Below are positions 52,900 to 61,007 of a DNA stretch of 64,000 nucleotides, one piece after another (position 1 is the first letter of the stretch; each line of letters begins with the position of its first letter). The translations under genes were made by a program, and so were the position numbers. The notes under the pieces were generated by a model that saw only the letters and a program-made list of their open reading frames with translations, was not told where the DNA came from and ran no database searches. Source of the DNA: Aquabacterium soli (GTDB lineage Bacteria > Pseudomonadota > Gammaproteobacteria > Burkholderiales > Burkholderiaceae_C); NCBI RefSeq assembly GCF_003933735.1, contig NZ_RSED01000007.1, positions 1-64,000 on the forward strand. Direction: 5' to 3'.

Positions 52900-53823
52900 T
52901 CAAGCCTGCGCTGCCTTCTTGATGCGGTAGCCCAGGCGGGGAAAGTGCACATGCACGCTGCCGGCGCGTTCGGTGTCCAGCGACACGGCCAGGCGCTGCG
53001 CGTCCAGTTGCACCAGCGAGCCTGTCACGGTGGTGCCATGGCCCAGCAGTTCGGGCGTGATGCTCACCTGCGTGCCCAGCTCGATCCCTGACGGGTCGCG
53101 CTGATCGCTGGCGGGCAGCGGCAGGGCTGCAGGCGTGGCGGCCGCGGCCAGGGCGATGGCCTCGTCGGCGCTCATGGGCTGGTGCTCACCATGGCCGAAG
53201 GCGCGCAGGCGCTCCATCCAGGCTGCGGTGGCCGGGAAGCGGCTGAAATCGAAGCGGCCGTTCCGTGCGAACCACAGGGTGCTGTACAGCGTGAAATCGC
53301 CACTGCCCGGGCGCACGCCGTTGACGAAGCCCGGCCCGCCGGCCAGCCCCCGCTCGATCCAGGCCACCTGGGTGGCCAGCTCCTGCGCGGCCAGCGGCAC
53401 GGAGGCCTTGAGCGCGGCACGGTCCAGCGGTGCGCCGCGCAGGGCGGCGCGGTCGGCCAGGAAGGCGTCGTCAAAGTGGTCCACGGCCACGCCGAAGGTG
53501 TAGGCCACGGCCTTGCCGAACAGGTTCAGATCCACCCAGTGCTCGACCACGTCGTTCCAGCCCGGCGACACGGTGCTGGCGGCCGGCGTGGGCGCCAGGC
53601 GCTCCAGCTCCAGGGCGATCAGGCGGGTGTCGCAGTAGACGTCGGCGCCCAGTTGCAGCACGGGCACCTTGCGGTAGCCGCCGGTCAGCGCGACCATGTC
53701 GGGCTTGGGCGCGATGCGCGGCACGATGACCGAACGCCAGGGCAGGCCCTTGTAGCCGAGCAGGGTGCGGATCTTCTCCGCATAGGGCGATTCGGGGTAG
53801 TGGTGAAGGATGGGTGTGCTCAT
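52900..53823 (-). CDS. Glutathione S-transferase-like protein with extra C-terminal domain
   Basis: This 307-residue protein starts at ATG 53823 (ATG 53832 also in frame). The GST N-domain has HHYPESPYAEKIRTLLGYKGL and VPVLQLGADVYCDTRLIALEL; the helical domain ends near residue 225. A further beta-rich segment of about 65 residues (ITPELLGHGTTVTGSL ... SVHVHFPRLGY) is not usual for GSTs and looks like a small added domain. It is divergent from a GlxA-type regulator that may control it. Confidence 0.85.
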   Translation of the reverse strand: MSTPILHHYPESPYAEKIRTLLGYKGLPWRSVIVPRIAPKPDMVALTGGYRKVPVLQLGADVYCDTRLIALELERLAPTPAASTVSPGWNDVVEHWVDLNLFGKAVAYTFGVAVDHFDDAFLADRAALRGAPLDRAALKASVPLAAQELATQVAWIERGLAGGPGFVNGVRPGSGDFTLYSTLWFARNGRFDFSRFPATAAWMERLRAFGHGEHQPMSADEAIALAAAATPAALPLPASDQRDPSGIELGTQVSITPELLGHGTTVTGSLVQLDAQRLAVSLDTERAGSVHVHFPRLGYRIKKAAQA

Positions 53824-53831
53824 GGAACGCA

Positions 53832-53860
53832 TTGTGGTCAGCGTGGCGTGTGCCTAGAAT
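53832..53860 (+). promoter_or_regulatory. Promoter of the GlxA-type regulator gene
   Basis: TTGTGG (53832-53837) and TAGAAT (53855-53860) have a 17-base spacer. A TGTC-N6-GACA inverted repeat (53861-53874) just downstream of the -10 could be an autoregulatory site. Confidence 0.5.
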
Positions 53861-53888
53861 TGTCATTTTGGACATCTTTGAGGCTGAT

Positions 53889-54884
53889 ATGGACAATGCG
53901 CTGGCGCCCCGCAGCCGGCCGCCCAAGCAGTTGCACCGCGTGGCCGTGGTGCTCTGCCGGCACCACAGCCTGGCCAGCATCGGTCTGGTGATGGACATCT
54001 TCCGCATGGGCAACCAGGTGCCCGGGCTGCACCGCTTCGAGCTGCTGCGCCTGAGCGCCGATGGCCAGCCCGTGCCCCACCCGGACGGGCTGCTCAGCGT
54101 GGATGGCGATGCGTCCCGCATGGCAGAGGCGCATGCGGTGCTGATCCCGTCGTTGTGGACGGATGGCGAACCCGCCGTGGCCGAGAACGCCGCGCTGATC
54201 CAGGCCTTGCAAGACCTGCCCCCGCAGGTGCTGCTGGCCTCGCTGTGCACCGGCGCCTACCTGCTGGCGGCCACCGGGCGGCTGGACCAGCGGCCGGCCA
54301 CCTTGCACTGGATGCTGGCCGATGCTTTCCAGCAGCGGTTTCCGCAGGTGCAGGTGCAGGCCCATGAGAACCTCACGGACGACGGCGGCCTGATCTGCTC
54401 GGGCGGTTCGATGGCTGCGATGGACGGGTGCCTGCAGGTGATGCGTCGCCTGGCCGGGCGTGACACGGCGCGCCGCGTGGCGCAGATGATGGTGATCGAC
54501 GAACACCGCGGACCGCAGACGCACTACATGCCCCCTTACGGCTGGCGCCGCCATGGCGACCCCGAGATGCGCCGCGTCGAGGCCACCTTGGTGGCGCGCC
54601 ACGCCGAGGCGCTGGCATTGGATGAGCTGGCCACCCTGGCGCACGTGAGCGTGCGCACCCTGCAGCGGCGTTTCCTGGCCGCCACGGGCATGACGCCGAT
54701 CCAGTACCAGCAGGCCGTGCGCATCGAGCGCGCCCAGGACCTGCTGCAGACCGAACACCTGCCCGTGCCCGAGGTGGCCGAACGGGTGGGATATCAGGAC
54801 CGGGTCGCTTTCGGGCGCCTGTTCAAGAAGGCCACGGGCATGACGCCGGCGGCCTGGCGGCAACGCCACAAGCTGTCAGATTGA
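53889..54884 (+). CDS. GlxA-family (DJ-1/PfpI-AraC) transcription regulator
   Basis: This 331-residue protein starts at ATG 53889. The N-terminal two thirds is a DJ-1/PfpI-like domain with LLASLCTGAYLLAATGRLDQRPATLHW, where the Cys lies at the nucleophile elbow. The C-terminal AraC/XylS part has two HTH motifs (LALDELATLAHVSVRTLQRRF and VPEVAERVGYQDRVAFGRLFKKATG). It is divergent from the GST-like operon. The effector is unknown. Confidence 0.92.
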   Translation: MDNALAPRSRPPKQLHRVAVVLCRHHSLASIGLVMDIFRMGNQVPGLHRFELLRLSADGQPVPHPDGLLSVDGDASRMAEAHAVLIPSLWTDGEPAVAENAALIQALQDLPPQVLLASLCTGAYLLAATGRLDQRPATLHWMLADAFQQRFPQVQVQAHENLTDDGGLICSGGSMAAMDGCLQVMRRLAGRDTARRVAQMMVIDEHRGPQTHYMPPYGWRRHGDPEMRRVEATLVARHAEALALDELATLAHVSVRTLQRRFLAATGMTPIQYQQAVRIERAQDLLQTEHLPVPEVAERVGYQDRVAFGRLFKKATGMTPAAWRQRHKLSD

Positions 54885-54976
54885 TCCTTTTTGCTTGATG
54901 AAAAGTTGTGAGGCCGCATGAAAAAGGTCTCAAGCACCCTTCTTTTCTGTCGATAGCACGACCAAGAGGTGTGCTC

Positions 54977-55276
54977 ATGAAACCAGTTTCCACCATTGCC
55001 CTGTCGGGCATGCAGGCCGCTCGGGTTCAACTTGACGTGGCGTCGAACAACATCGCCAATGCCCAGACGCTGGGTTTCCGGCGGCAGACGGTCACCCAGC
55101 AGGCGCAGCCCGAGGGCGGCGTCAGCACGACCGTCAGCCTGGTGAACACGCCCGGCCCGGATTTCACGGGCGACGTGGTCAATCAGCTGGGGGCGGGCTA
55201 TGCCTTCGTGGCCAACCTGAAGACCGTCGAGACCGACCAGAAGATGACCGGCACCCTGCTGGACATCACGGCTTGA
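54977..55276 (+). CDS. Orphan flagellar basal-body rod-like small protein
   Basis: This 99-residue protein starts at ATG 54977 with AAGAGG seven bases upstream. Its N-terminus, GMQAARVQLDVASNNIANAQTLGFRR, is the rod/hook family signature (FlgB/FlgC/FlgE/FlgG). Its C-terminus AYKAN-like YAFVANLKTVETDQKMTGTLLDI resembles the FlgC end. It is shorter than FlgC (about 135) and has no flagellar neighbours. It may be an accessory rod element or a repurposed domain. Confidence 0.8.
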   Translation: MKPVSTIALSGMQAARVQLDVASNNIANAQTLGFRRQTVTQQAQPEGGVSTTVSLVNTPGPDFTGDVVNQLGAGYAFVANLKTVETDQKMTGTLLDITA

Positions 55277-55351
55277 TCATCTGATTTGATCGCCTGGCCT
55301 GATCACCCAGGCCGGCGGACTCCGTGCCCACGCGCTACAGTTCGGCCCAGC

Positions 55352-56551
55352 ATGAGCCGACGCTGGATCGCCCACCTGGACATGGACGCCTTCTACGCGT
55401 CCGTTGAACTGCTGCGCTACCCGCAGCTCACCGGCCAGCCCGTGGTCATCGGCGGGGGGCGCCGCCACCAGCCCGAACCGCAGCCCGATGGTTCGCTGAG
55501 CTTCTCCACCCTGCGCCATTACGCCGGCCGCGGCGTGGTCACCACCGCCACCTACGCGGCCCGCGCCTTTGGCGTGCACTCGGCCATGGGCCTGATGAAG
55601 GCCGCGGCCCTGGCGCCAGACGCCGTCCTGCTGCCCACGGATTTCGACGAGTACCGCCGCTACTCGCGCCTGTTCAAGGCCGCCGTGGTCGAGATCGCCC
55701 CGGTGATGGAAGACCGGGGCATTGACGAGATCTACCTCGACCTGACCGAGGTGCCGGGCGCGCAGGACGCGGTTGATGGCGACCCGCTGGGCGGTATCCG
55801 CGCGCTCGGCCAGCGCCTGAAGGACGCTGTGCACCACGCCACCGGGCTGAGCTGCTCGGTCGGCATCACGCCCAACAAGCTGCTGTCCAAGCTGTGCTCC
55901 GATCTGGACAAGCCCGATGGCCTGACCTTGCTGGAACTCAGCGGCATCCCTGAGCGCATCTGGCCGCTGCCGGCCAAGCGCATCAACGGCATCGGGCCCA
56001 AGGCCAGCGCCCGGCTGGAGGCCCTGGGCGTGCACACCATCGGCGAGCTGGCCGCGGCCGAGCCCGAATGGCTGGTGCAGCACTTCGGCGCCAATTACGG
56101 CCTGTGGCTGCATGAGGCGGCGCATGGCCGGGACGACCGGCCCGTGGTCACCTACCGCGAGCCCAAGTCGCTCAGCCGCGAAACCACCTTCGAGCGTGAC
56201 CTGCACCCGCGGCAGGACCGGGATGCGCTGGGTGCCATCTTCACGCGCCTGTGCGAGCAGGTGGCCAGCGACCTGGAACGCAAGGGTTTCGAAGGCCGAT
56301 CCATTGGCGTGAAGCTGCGCTATGACGATTTCAAGATCGTGACCCGGGTGGTGACGCTGCCGGCGCACACGCAGGATGCGGCCACCATCCGTCAGTGGGC
56401 GGGGCGTTGCCTGAAGACCGTGCCGCTGGACCAGCGCCTGCGCCTGATCGGCGTGAAGGTGGAAGGGCTGCGGCGGCCGGGCAGCGAGCCGGTGGCGGCC
56501 CAGGAGCCCGCCGCCGCCTGGCGCCTGGGCGAATCGCTGCCCCTGTTCTGA
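55352..56551 (+). CDS. dinB: DNA polymerase IV (Y family)
   Basis: This 399-residue polymerase starts at ATG 55352. Palm motifs are HLDMDAFYASVE (metal Asp) and DRGIDEIYLDLTEV (Asp-Glu). A little-finger domain follows, and it ends in ESLPLF, a beta-clamp-binding motif. It performs translesion synthesis. I see no clear LexA box in the short upstream gap (75 bases). Confidence 0.95.
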   Translation: MSRRWIAHLDMDAFYASVELLRYPQLTGQPVVIGGGRRHQPEPQPDGSLSFSTLRHYAGRGVVTTATYAARAFGVHSAMGLMKAAALAPDAVLLPTDFDEYRRYSRLFKAAVVEIAPVMEDRGIDEIYLDLTEVPGAQDAVDGDPLGGIRALGQRLKDAVHHATGLSCSVGITPNKLLSKLCSDLDKPDGLTLLELSGIPERIWPLPAKRINGIGPKASARLEALGVHTIGELAAAEPEWLVQHFGANYGLWLHEAAHGRDDRPVVTYREPKSLSRETTFERDLHPRQDRDALGAIFTRLCEQVASDLERKGFEGRSIGVKLRYDDFKIVTRVVTLPAHTQDAATIRQWAGRCLKTVPLDQRLRLIGVKVEGLRRPGSEPVAAQEPAAAWRLGESLPLF

Positions 56552-56554
56552 TCC

Positions 56555-57208
56555 TCAACCTGGCTCAGCCGGGGCGGTTGCTGGCTCGAAGGCCGGTTCG
56601 GCCAGGCGCCGGCTGTGATCACGCAGATCGACGGGCCAGGGTTCCGTCAATGCATTGAAACGCTCGCGCTGACCGGCATACAGCGCCCGGGCCACCTCTT
56701 CATAGCCTGGCAGATCACCCGCCATGGCCATCATGAAGCGGTCGGCACTGGCCTGGGCCTGGCGGATGCGTTCTTGCGCCGAGGAGGCGGTGCGGGCGGT
56801 GTCCACCAGCTTGCGCAGCGTCACCGAGGCCCCGCCGGGCTGGGCGCCCAGCCAGTCCCAGTGGCGCGGCAACAGGGTTACCTCACGGGCGACCACGCCC
56901 AACTTGGGGCGGCCCGGGCTGCGCGCGTGGGCATCGGCCGACAAGGGGCTGGCAGCCTCTGCCTCCGCTGGCGGACCCAACTGCAGCGCCAGGCGTGCGG
57001 CGATGTCCTCGGCGCTGCCGCGCAGGTCCAGGTCGACGCTGCGGCCCTGCTGGTCGTCGAAGGTCAACACGCTGGCGTTGGGGTCATGTCGCAAGGCGGC
57101 CTGCACCGCCAGGGCCACCTCCAGCGGCGAGCCGCGGTGCAGCAGGCGTGTGCCGGCAAAGGCTGTCCAGTGGGCAGCGGGCGGGGAATGGTCAGGTGGT
57201 GTGCTCAT
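56555..57208 (-). CDS. DUF2239-family protein, possible ribbon-helix-helix regulator
   Basis: This 217-residue protein has the DUF2239 core GRPKLGVVAREVTLLPRHW, then DWLGAQPGGASVTLRKLVDTA. A beta strand (REVTLLPRH) followed by two helices joined by a GGAS turn has the look of a ribbon-helix-helix DNA-binding unit. The N-terminal 80 residues form a separate alpha/beta region (VLTFDDQQGRSVDLDLRG). The promoter (TTGACA, 17 bases, TAAATT on this strand) places transcription start at the ATG, so the message is probably leaderless. Two CCCGGG palindromes flank this promoter. Regulation of itself and of the divergent GGDEF gene is a reasonable hypothesis. Confidence 0.82.
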   Translation of the reverse strand: MSTPPDHSPPAAHWTAFAGTRLLHRGSPLEVALAVQAALRHDPNASVLTFDDQQGRSVDLDLRGSAEDIAARLALQLGPPAEAEAASPLSADAHARSPGRPKLGVVAREVTLLPRHWDWLGAQPGGASVTLRKLVDTARTASSAQERIRQAQASADRFMMAMAGDLPGYEEVARALYAGQRERFNALTEPWPVDLRDHSRRLAEPAFEPATAPAEPG

Positions 57209-57218
57209 GAAAGTTGAA

Positions 57219-57232
57219 TTTACCCGGGTGAA
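57219..57232. promoter_or_regulatory. Operator-like palindrome 1 (TTTACCCGGGTGAA)
   Basis: This 14-base palindrome has one mismatch and overlaps the -10 (57217-57222) of the DUF2239 promoter. Its centre is 28 bases from that of palindrome 2. Confidence 0.7.
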
Positions 57233-57247
57233 ATTGTCTTGTCAATA

Positions 57248-57259
57248 TTACCCGGGTAA
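57248..57259. promoter_or_regulatory. Operator-like palindrome 2 (TTACCCGGGTAA)
   Basis: This perfect 12-base palindrome lies just outside the -35 (57240-57245) of the DUF2239 promoter and 25 bases before the divergent GGDEF gene's start. It has the same CCCGGG core as palindrome 1. Confidence 0.75.
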
Positions 57260-57284
57260 AAATGAGGCTCAAGACGCGTCACAG

Positions 57285-58490
57285 ATGCCCGATATCCACG
57301 GTGACTTGTCTTTTCGGAACATTTCCTTGTCCATATCCCTGGGGTCTGCCACGTCGCTGCCCGCCCTGGAGTCCCAAGCACCCCAAAGCGACGAACAACT
57401 GGCCCGGCGCTGTGTGCTCGACACCGCGGCGCGCAGTGCCACGGGCACCTTTGTCTACCCTGCCATCTGGTTCACGTTGGTGCTGGCCACCGGCACGCAT
57501 GAGCGCTGGCCGCTGTTCGCCTGGCTGAACGTGTTGGGCCTGGGCCTGCTGGCGCTGCTGCGCATGGCCTTGAACCACCGGCTGGAGCACCTGCTCACGG
57601 TGCGCCTGCGCACCACCAGTTGGGTGTTCACGGTGTTGACGCTGCTGATGGCGTTCTACTGGGGCGCGCTCACGGCCTGGTGCATGGCCCACGCGCCGGA
57701 CGAGACCCTGTCGTGGGTGATGCTGGCCGCCACCGTGGGCTTCTGTGCTGGCGGCAACACCATGGTGGGCATCAACCCGACCCTGCGGCTGAGCTATCCG
57801 GGCCTGATGATCGCGCCCGTGTTCCTGGTCGAGGTGCTGATGCCGACCGCCTCGCACCTGATGATGGCCGCGCTGGAAGGTGCCTTCGGCATCTACCTGG
57901 TGCGCTCATCCCGCGTGGTGCACGACGACTACTGGCACATGCTGCAGACGCAGCGCCTGTCCGACGCACGTGCCCGCAGCCTGGAGCTGGCCAGCCTGAC
58001 CGATGGCCTCACGCAGATCCCCAACCGCCCGCACTTCGACCGGCAGTTCCAGTACGAATGGGAGCGCCAATGCCGCCATGGCGCGCCGGTGTCCGTGATG
58101 CTGGTGGACCTGGACCATTTCAAATCCATCAACGACACCTACGGCCACCCCTTTGGCGATGCCTGCCTGCAGGCCGTCAGCCAGGCCCTGAGCGGCAGCA
58201 TGGGCCGATCCACCGATTTCGTGGCGCGCTATGGCGGCGAGGAGTTCGTGGTGCTGCTGGCCCAGACCGATGGCGAGGGCGCCCGCGTGGTGGCCGAGCG
58301 CCTGCTGCAGCAGGTGCGCGAGATCAGCCTGTCGCACCAGGGTGCGCCCGTGCGCATCACCTGCAGCATCGGTGTGGCCTCGACCGTGCCTCATGGCAGT
58401 GAGCCGCCGGCCGCGCTGGTCAAGCGGGCCGACGATGCGCTTTACCGCGCCAAGCACCACGGCCGCAACCGGGCCGAGATGGCGGTCTGA
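57285..58490 (+). CDS. Membrane diguanylate cyclase (GGDEF)
   Basis: This 401-residue protein starts at ATG 57285; longer in-frame starts (such as ATG 57207) would translate through the operator palindromes. About five or six membrane helices lie between residues 50 and 215. The GGDEF domain has GGEEF at about 318 and the RxxD inhibition site (RSTD) five residues earlier. It should make c-di-GMP. There is no EAL domain. Shared regulation with the DUF2239 gene is suggested by the two palindromes. Confidence 0.92.
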   Translation: MPDIHGDLSFRNISLSISLGSATSLPALESQAPQSDEQLARRCVLDTAARSATGTFVYPAIWFTLVLATGTHERWPLFAWLNVLGLGLLALLRMALNHRLEHLLTVRLRTTSWVFTVLTLLMAFYWGALTAWCMAHAPDETLSWVMLAATVGFCAGGNTMVGINPTLRLSYPGLMIAPVFLVEVLMPTASHLMMAALEGAFGIYLVRSSRVVHDDYWHMLQTQRLSDARARSLELASLTDGLTQIPNRPHFDRQFQYEWERQCRHGAPVSVMLVDLDHFKSINDTYGHPFGDACLQAVSQALSGSMGRSTDFVARYGGEEFVVLLAQTDGEGARVVAERLLQQVREISLSHQGAPVRITCSIGVASTVPHGSEPPAALVKRADDALYRAKHHGRNRAEMAV

Positions 58491-58505
58491 GGCGAGTCTT
58501 GGCGC

Positions 58506-59522
58506 TCAGTGCGCCACCTCCAGCACGATCTTGCCGATGTGGTCGCCGCCTTCCATCAGGCGGTGCGCCTCTGCGGCCTGTTCCAGCGGGAAGGTGGCGT
58601 GGATCAGCGGCAGGCAGCGTCCGGCGTTCAGGGCCGGCCAGACCATGCTCTGCAGCTCGCGGGCAATGACGGCCTTCTCGTCGCGTGTGCGGCCGCGCAT
58701 GGTCGATCCGGTGATGGTCAGGCGGCGGCTGGCCACGGCGGCCAGGTCCAACTGCTCGGCGCGGGCGCCGCCCAGGAAGCCGATCACCAGCAGGCGGCCG
58801 TCCATGGCCAGCGTGGCGATGTTGCGCTGGAAATAGGCCGCACCCATGATGTCCAGGATGGCATCGACGCCGCGCCCGCCCGTGGCGGTCAGCACCTCGC
58901 GGCTGAAATCCTGCTCACGGTGGTTGATGGGCTCGGCGCCCAGTTGGCGCACGGCCTCGCATTTCTCGGCGCTGCCGGCGGTGGCAAAGGCCCGCACGCC
59001 GAACTCGCGCGCCAGCATCAGCGCCGTGGTGCCAATGCCGCTGGTGCCACCGTGCACGAGCAGCGCATCACCAGCCTTGACGCGGCCCATCATGAACACA
59101 TTGGCCCACACGGTGAAGAAGGTCTCGGGCAGAGCCGCGGCCTGCACCGCGCTCAGCCCGGTGGGCCAGGGCAGGGCCTGGGTGGCCGGCACGGTGCAGT
59201 ACTGCGCGTAGCCGCCCCCGTTGACCAGGGCACACACCTTGTCGCCCAGCACGAAGCCCTGGGCACCGGGGCCGGCGCCCACCACCTCACCCGCGATCTC
59301 CAGACCAGGTGCGGGGTTGGCGCCGGGCGGCGGCGGGTACTTGCCCTGGCGCTGCAGCACGTCGGGGCGGTTGATGCCGGCGGCTTCCACGCGGATCAGC
59401 AGCTCGCCCTCGATGGGCCGGGGCAGGGGCACGGTGCGCAACTGCAGCACCTCGGGCGCGCCGGGGGCGGTGATGGTGATCTCCTGCATCGAATCGGGCA
59501 GGGTGGCTTCCAGGATGGACAT
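58506..59522 (-). CDS. Zinc-independent NAD(P)H:quinone oxidoreductase (MDR family)
   Basis: This 338-residue protein starts at ATG 59522. It has the MDR GroES-like N-domain (IRVEAAGINRPDVLQRQGKYPPPPGANPAPGLEIAGEVV) without the zinc Cys set. The nucleotide-binding motif is LVHGGTSGIGTTALMLA. It is typical of the quinone oxidoreductase (PIG3-like) branch. It follows the Asp-box gene by five bases and is in the same TetR-controlled operon, so it may detoxify a quinone or enone. Confidence 0.9.
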   Translation of the reverse strand: MSILEATLPDSMQEITITAPGAPEVLQLRTVPLPRPIEGELLIRVEAAGINRPDVLQRQGKYPPPPGANPAPGLEIAGEVVGAGPGAQGFVLGDKVCALVNGGGYAQYCTVPATQALPWPTGLSAVQAAALPETFFTVWANVFMMGRVKAGDALLVHGGTSGIGTTALMLAREFGVRAFATAGSAEKCEAVRQLGAEPINHREQDFSREVLTATGGRGVDAILDIMGAAYFQRNIATLAMDGRLLVIGFLGGARAEQLDLAAVASRRLTITGSTMRGRTRDEKAVIARELQSMVWPALNAGRCLPLIHATFPLEQAAEAHRLMEGGDHIGKIVLEVAH

Positions 59523-59527
59523 GGGTT

Positions 59528-60631
59528 TCACGGACTGGCGGGTGGCACGAAGCCCACACAGTACACCGGAGGCAGGTGGTTGGACACGGCCTGCCAATGA
59601 TCCCCCTGGTCGTCGGAGACCCACAAGCCGCCCGTGGTCGAGCCCAGCACCAGGCATTGTCCGGCGTCGTCCACGGCCAGTCCGTGGCGGTAGGCCAGGT
59701 CGTAGGCATGCTGCTGGGGCAGGCCCTGGCGCAGCACCTCGAAACTGCGGCCGCCGTCGCGCGTGCGGCTGACCACCAGCTTCGCGTCCACCGGCACACG
59801 GGTCTCGTCCTTCACGGCCGGCACGAACCAGGCCGTGTCCGCATTGCGCGGGTGCACCGCCAGCGCGAAACCGAAGCCCGAGGGCGGCACGTCACTGATC
59901 TCATGCCAGTGGCGCGCCCCATCGGTGCTGCGGAACACGCCGTTGTGGTGCTGGGCCCAGAGCACCTCGGGGTGGCCCGGGCAGTGCAGCAGCCGGTGCG
60001 GATCCTGGATGTTGGGGCTGCCCGCCAGCTCGGGCGGCATGTAGGCGGCGCGCATGCCGTCGGCGGTGAGCTGCCAGGTGGCGCCGCCATCATGTGTCTG
60101 CCAGACGCCGCCGCACGAGATGCCCACGGTGACGTGGCGGCTGTCGCGCGGATCCACATTGATCGAATGGATGCCGGGGTGGTCGTAGCCACCGCCGAAC
60201 CACTCTTTGCGCTCGGGGCGGTCCCACAGGTCGGTCATCAGTTGCCACGATTGCCCGCGGTCGCCGCTGCGGAACAGCCCGCCGGGGATGGTGCCGGCCC
60301 ACAGCACGCCGGGTTGATCTGCACCGCCCGGCTCCAGGCACCAGATCTGGTCCAGCGTGTCCGGTTTTTCATCGCTGCCCGCAACCGGTGCGGGGTAGGC
60401 TGGCACACCCACCTCGGTCCAGGTTCGGCCCTGGTCGGCCGAGCGGTGCAGCTTGACCCCGAAATGACCCAGCCGCAGGGCGGCATACCACTGGCCATCG
60501 CGCGGGTCGGCCAGCACGGCCGACACCGGCTCGCCCAGGAAGTGCACGGCATCGGCCAGGGCCCAGCCGGTGGGGCCGCGGTGCAAGGTGATCAGGCCCT
60601 TGCGGGTGCCCAGCAGGCAGAGATCGCTCAT
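59528..60631 (-). CDS. Cytoplasmic Asp-box (sialidase-type) beta-propeller protein
   Basis: This 367-residue protein has GGAGAAACCC before the ATG. It contains six Asp-box-like turns of the form S-x-D-x-G-x-x-W (SADQGRTW, SGDRGQSW, THDGGATW, STDGARHW, TRDGGRSF, SDDQGDHW), so it folds as a propeller of the sialidase/BNR type. There is no signal peptide and no clear sialidase Arg triad, so the sialidase label should not be trusted. It is preceded by a MoaD/ThiS-like gene 39 bases upstream. The function is unknown. Confidence 0.85.
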   Translation of the reverse strand: MSDLCLLGTRKGLITLHRGPTGWALADAVHFLGEPVSAVLADPRDGQWYAALRLGHFGVKLHRSADQGRTWTEVGVPAYPAPVAGSDEKPDTLDQIWCLEPGGADQPGVLWAGTIPGGLFRSGDRGQSWQLMTDLWDRPERKEWFGGGYDHPGIHSINVDPRDSRHVTVGISCGGVWQTHDGGATWQLTADGMRAAYMPPELAGSPNIQDPHRLLHCPGHPEVLWAQHHNGVFRSTDGARHWHEISDVPPSGFGFALAVHPRNADTAWFVPAVKDETRVPVDAKLVVSRTRDGGRSFEVLRQGLPQQHAYDLAYRHGLAVDDAGQCLVLGSTTGGLWVSDDQGDHWQAVSNHLPPVYCVGFVPPASP

Positions 60632-60670
60632 GGGTTTCTCCGTGGAGGTCGTGTTGGCGGGAAGCGTTGA

Positions 60671-60940
60671 TCAGCCCCCGGTCAGGGCCTGCAGCACATG
60701 GACTTGGCTGTCAGGGCCGACCGGGTCACTCAGTGCGCGGCGGTCCTGTGCGCGCACGCCATCGATGAACACCACCACGTGCCGGCGCAGCGCGCCGTGT
60801 TCATCCAGCACATAGCCACGTGCGGCTGGATGCTGCTCGAAGATGGCGTCCAGCACCGTGCGCAGCGTGTCGCCGCGCACCTCGCCATCGGGGCAGGGCA
60901 CGTGTCGCAGCAGGTGGGCAGTGAAAGCGACGTGGGGCAT
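60671..60940 (-). CDS. MoaD/ThiS-like ubiquitin-fold protein ending in Gly-Gly
   Basis: This 89-residue protein starts at ATG 60940. The beta-grasp fold is suggested by HVAFTAHLLRHVPCPDGEVRG, TLRTVLDAIFEQHPAARGYVLDEHG and RRHVVVFIDGV. It ends LQALTGG, giving the C-terminal Gly-Gly used for adenylation and thiocarboxylation in MoaD/ThiS. No MoeB/ThiF, MoaE or ThiG gene is nearby. It leads an operon with the propeller and quinone-oxidoreductase genes under the palindrome at 60947-60965. Confidence 0.85.
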   Translation of the reverse strand: MPHVAFTAHLLRHVPCPDGEVRGDTLRTVLDAIFEQHPAARGYVLDEHGALRRHVVVFIDGVRAQDRRALSDPVGPDSQVHVLQALTGG

Positions 60941-60946
60941 GTTGAT

Positions 60947-60965
60947 TTGTGTACGGTGTACACAA
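60947..60965. promoter_or_regulatory. TetR operator TTGTGTACGGTGTACACAA
   Basis: This is a perfect 8-3-8 palindrome in the 67-base gap between the MoaD-like gene and the tetR gene. A nearly identical copy precedes the VOC gene at 62224-62240. TTGATT (60942-60947) and TAAGAT (60966-60971) can serve as -35/-10 for tetR, with the operator between them. Confidence 0.85.
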
Positions 60966-61007
60966 TAAGATAGCAGCGGCGATGGACAATGTCCACCTGG
61001 AGGCACG

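Noticed and set aside
57207-57284. Earlier in-frame start for the GGDEF gene (ATG 57207)
   Set aside because: It would translate straight through both palindromes and the divergent promoter; no ribosome-binding site precedes it.
59528-60631. Secreted sialidase
   Set aside because: Asp-boxes are clear, but there is no signal peptide and no visible Arg triad.
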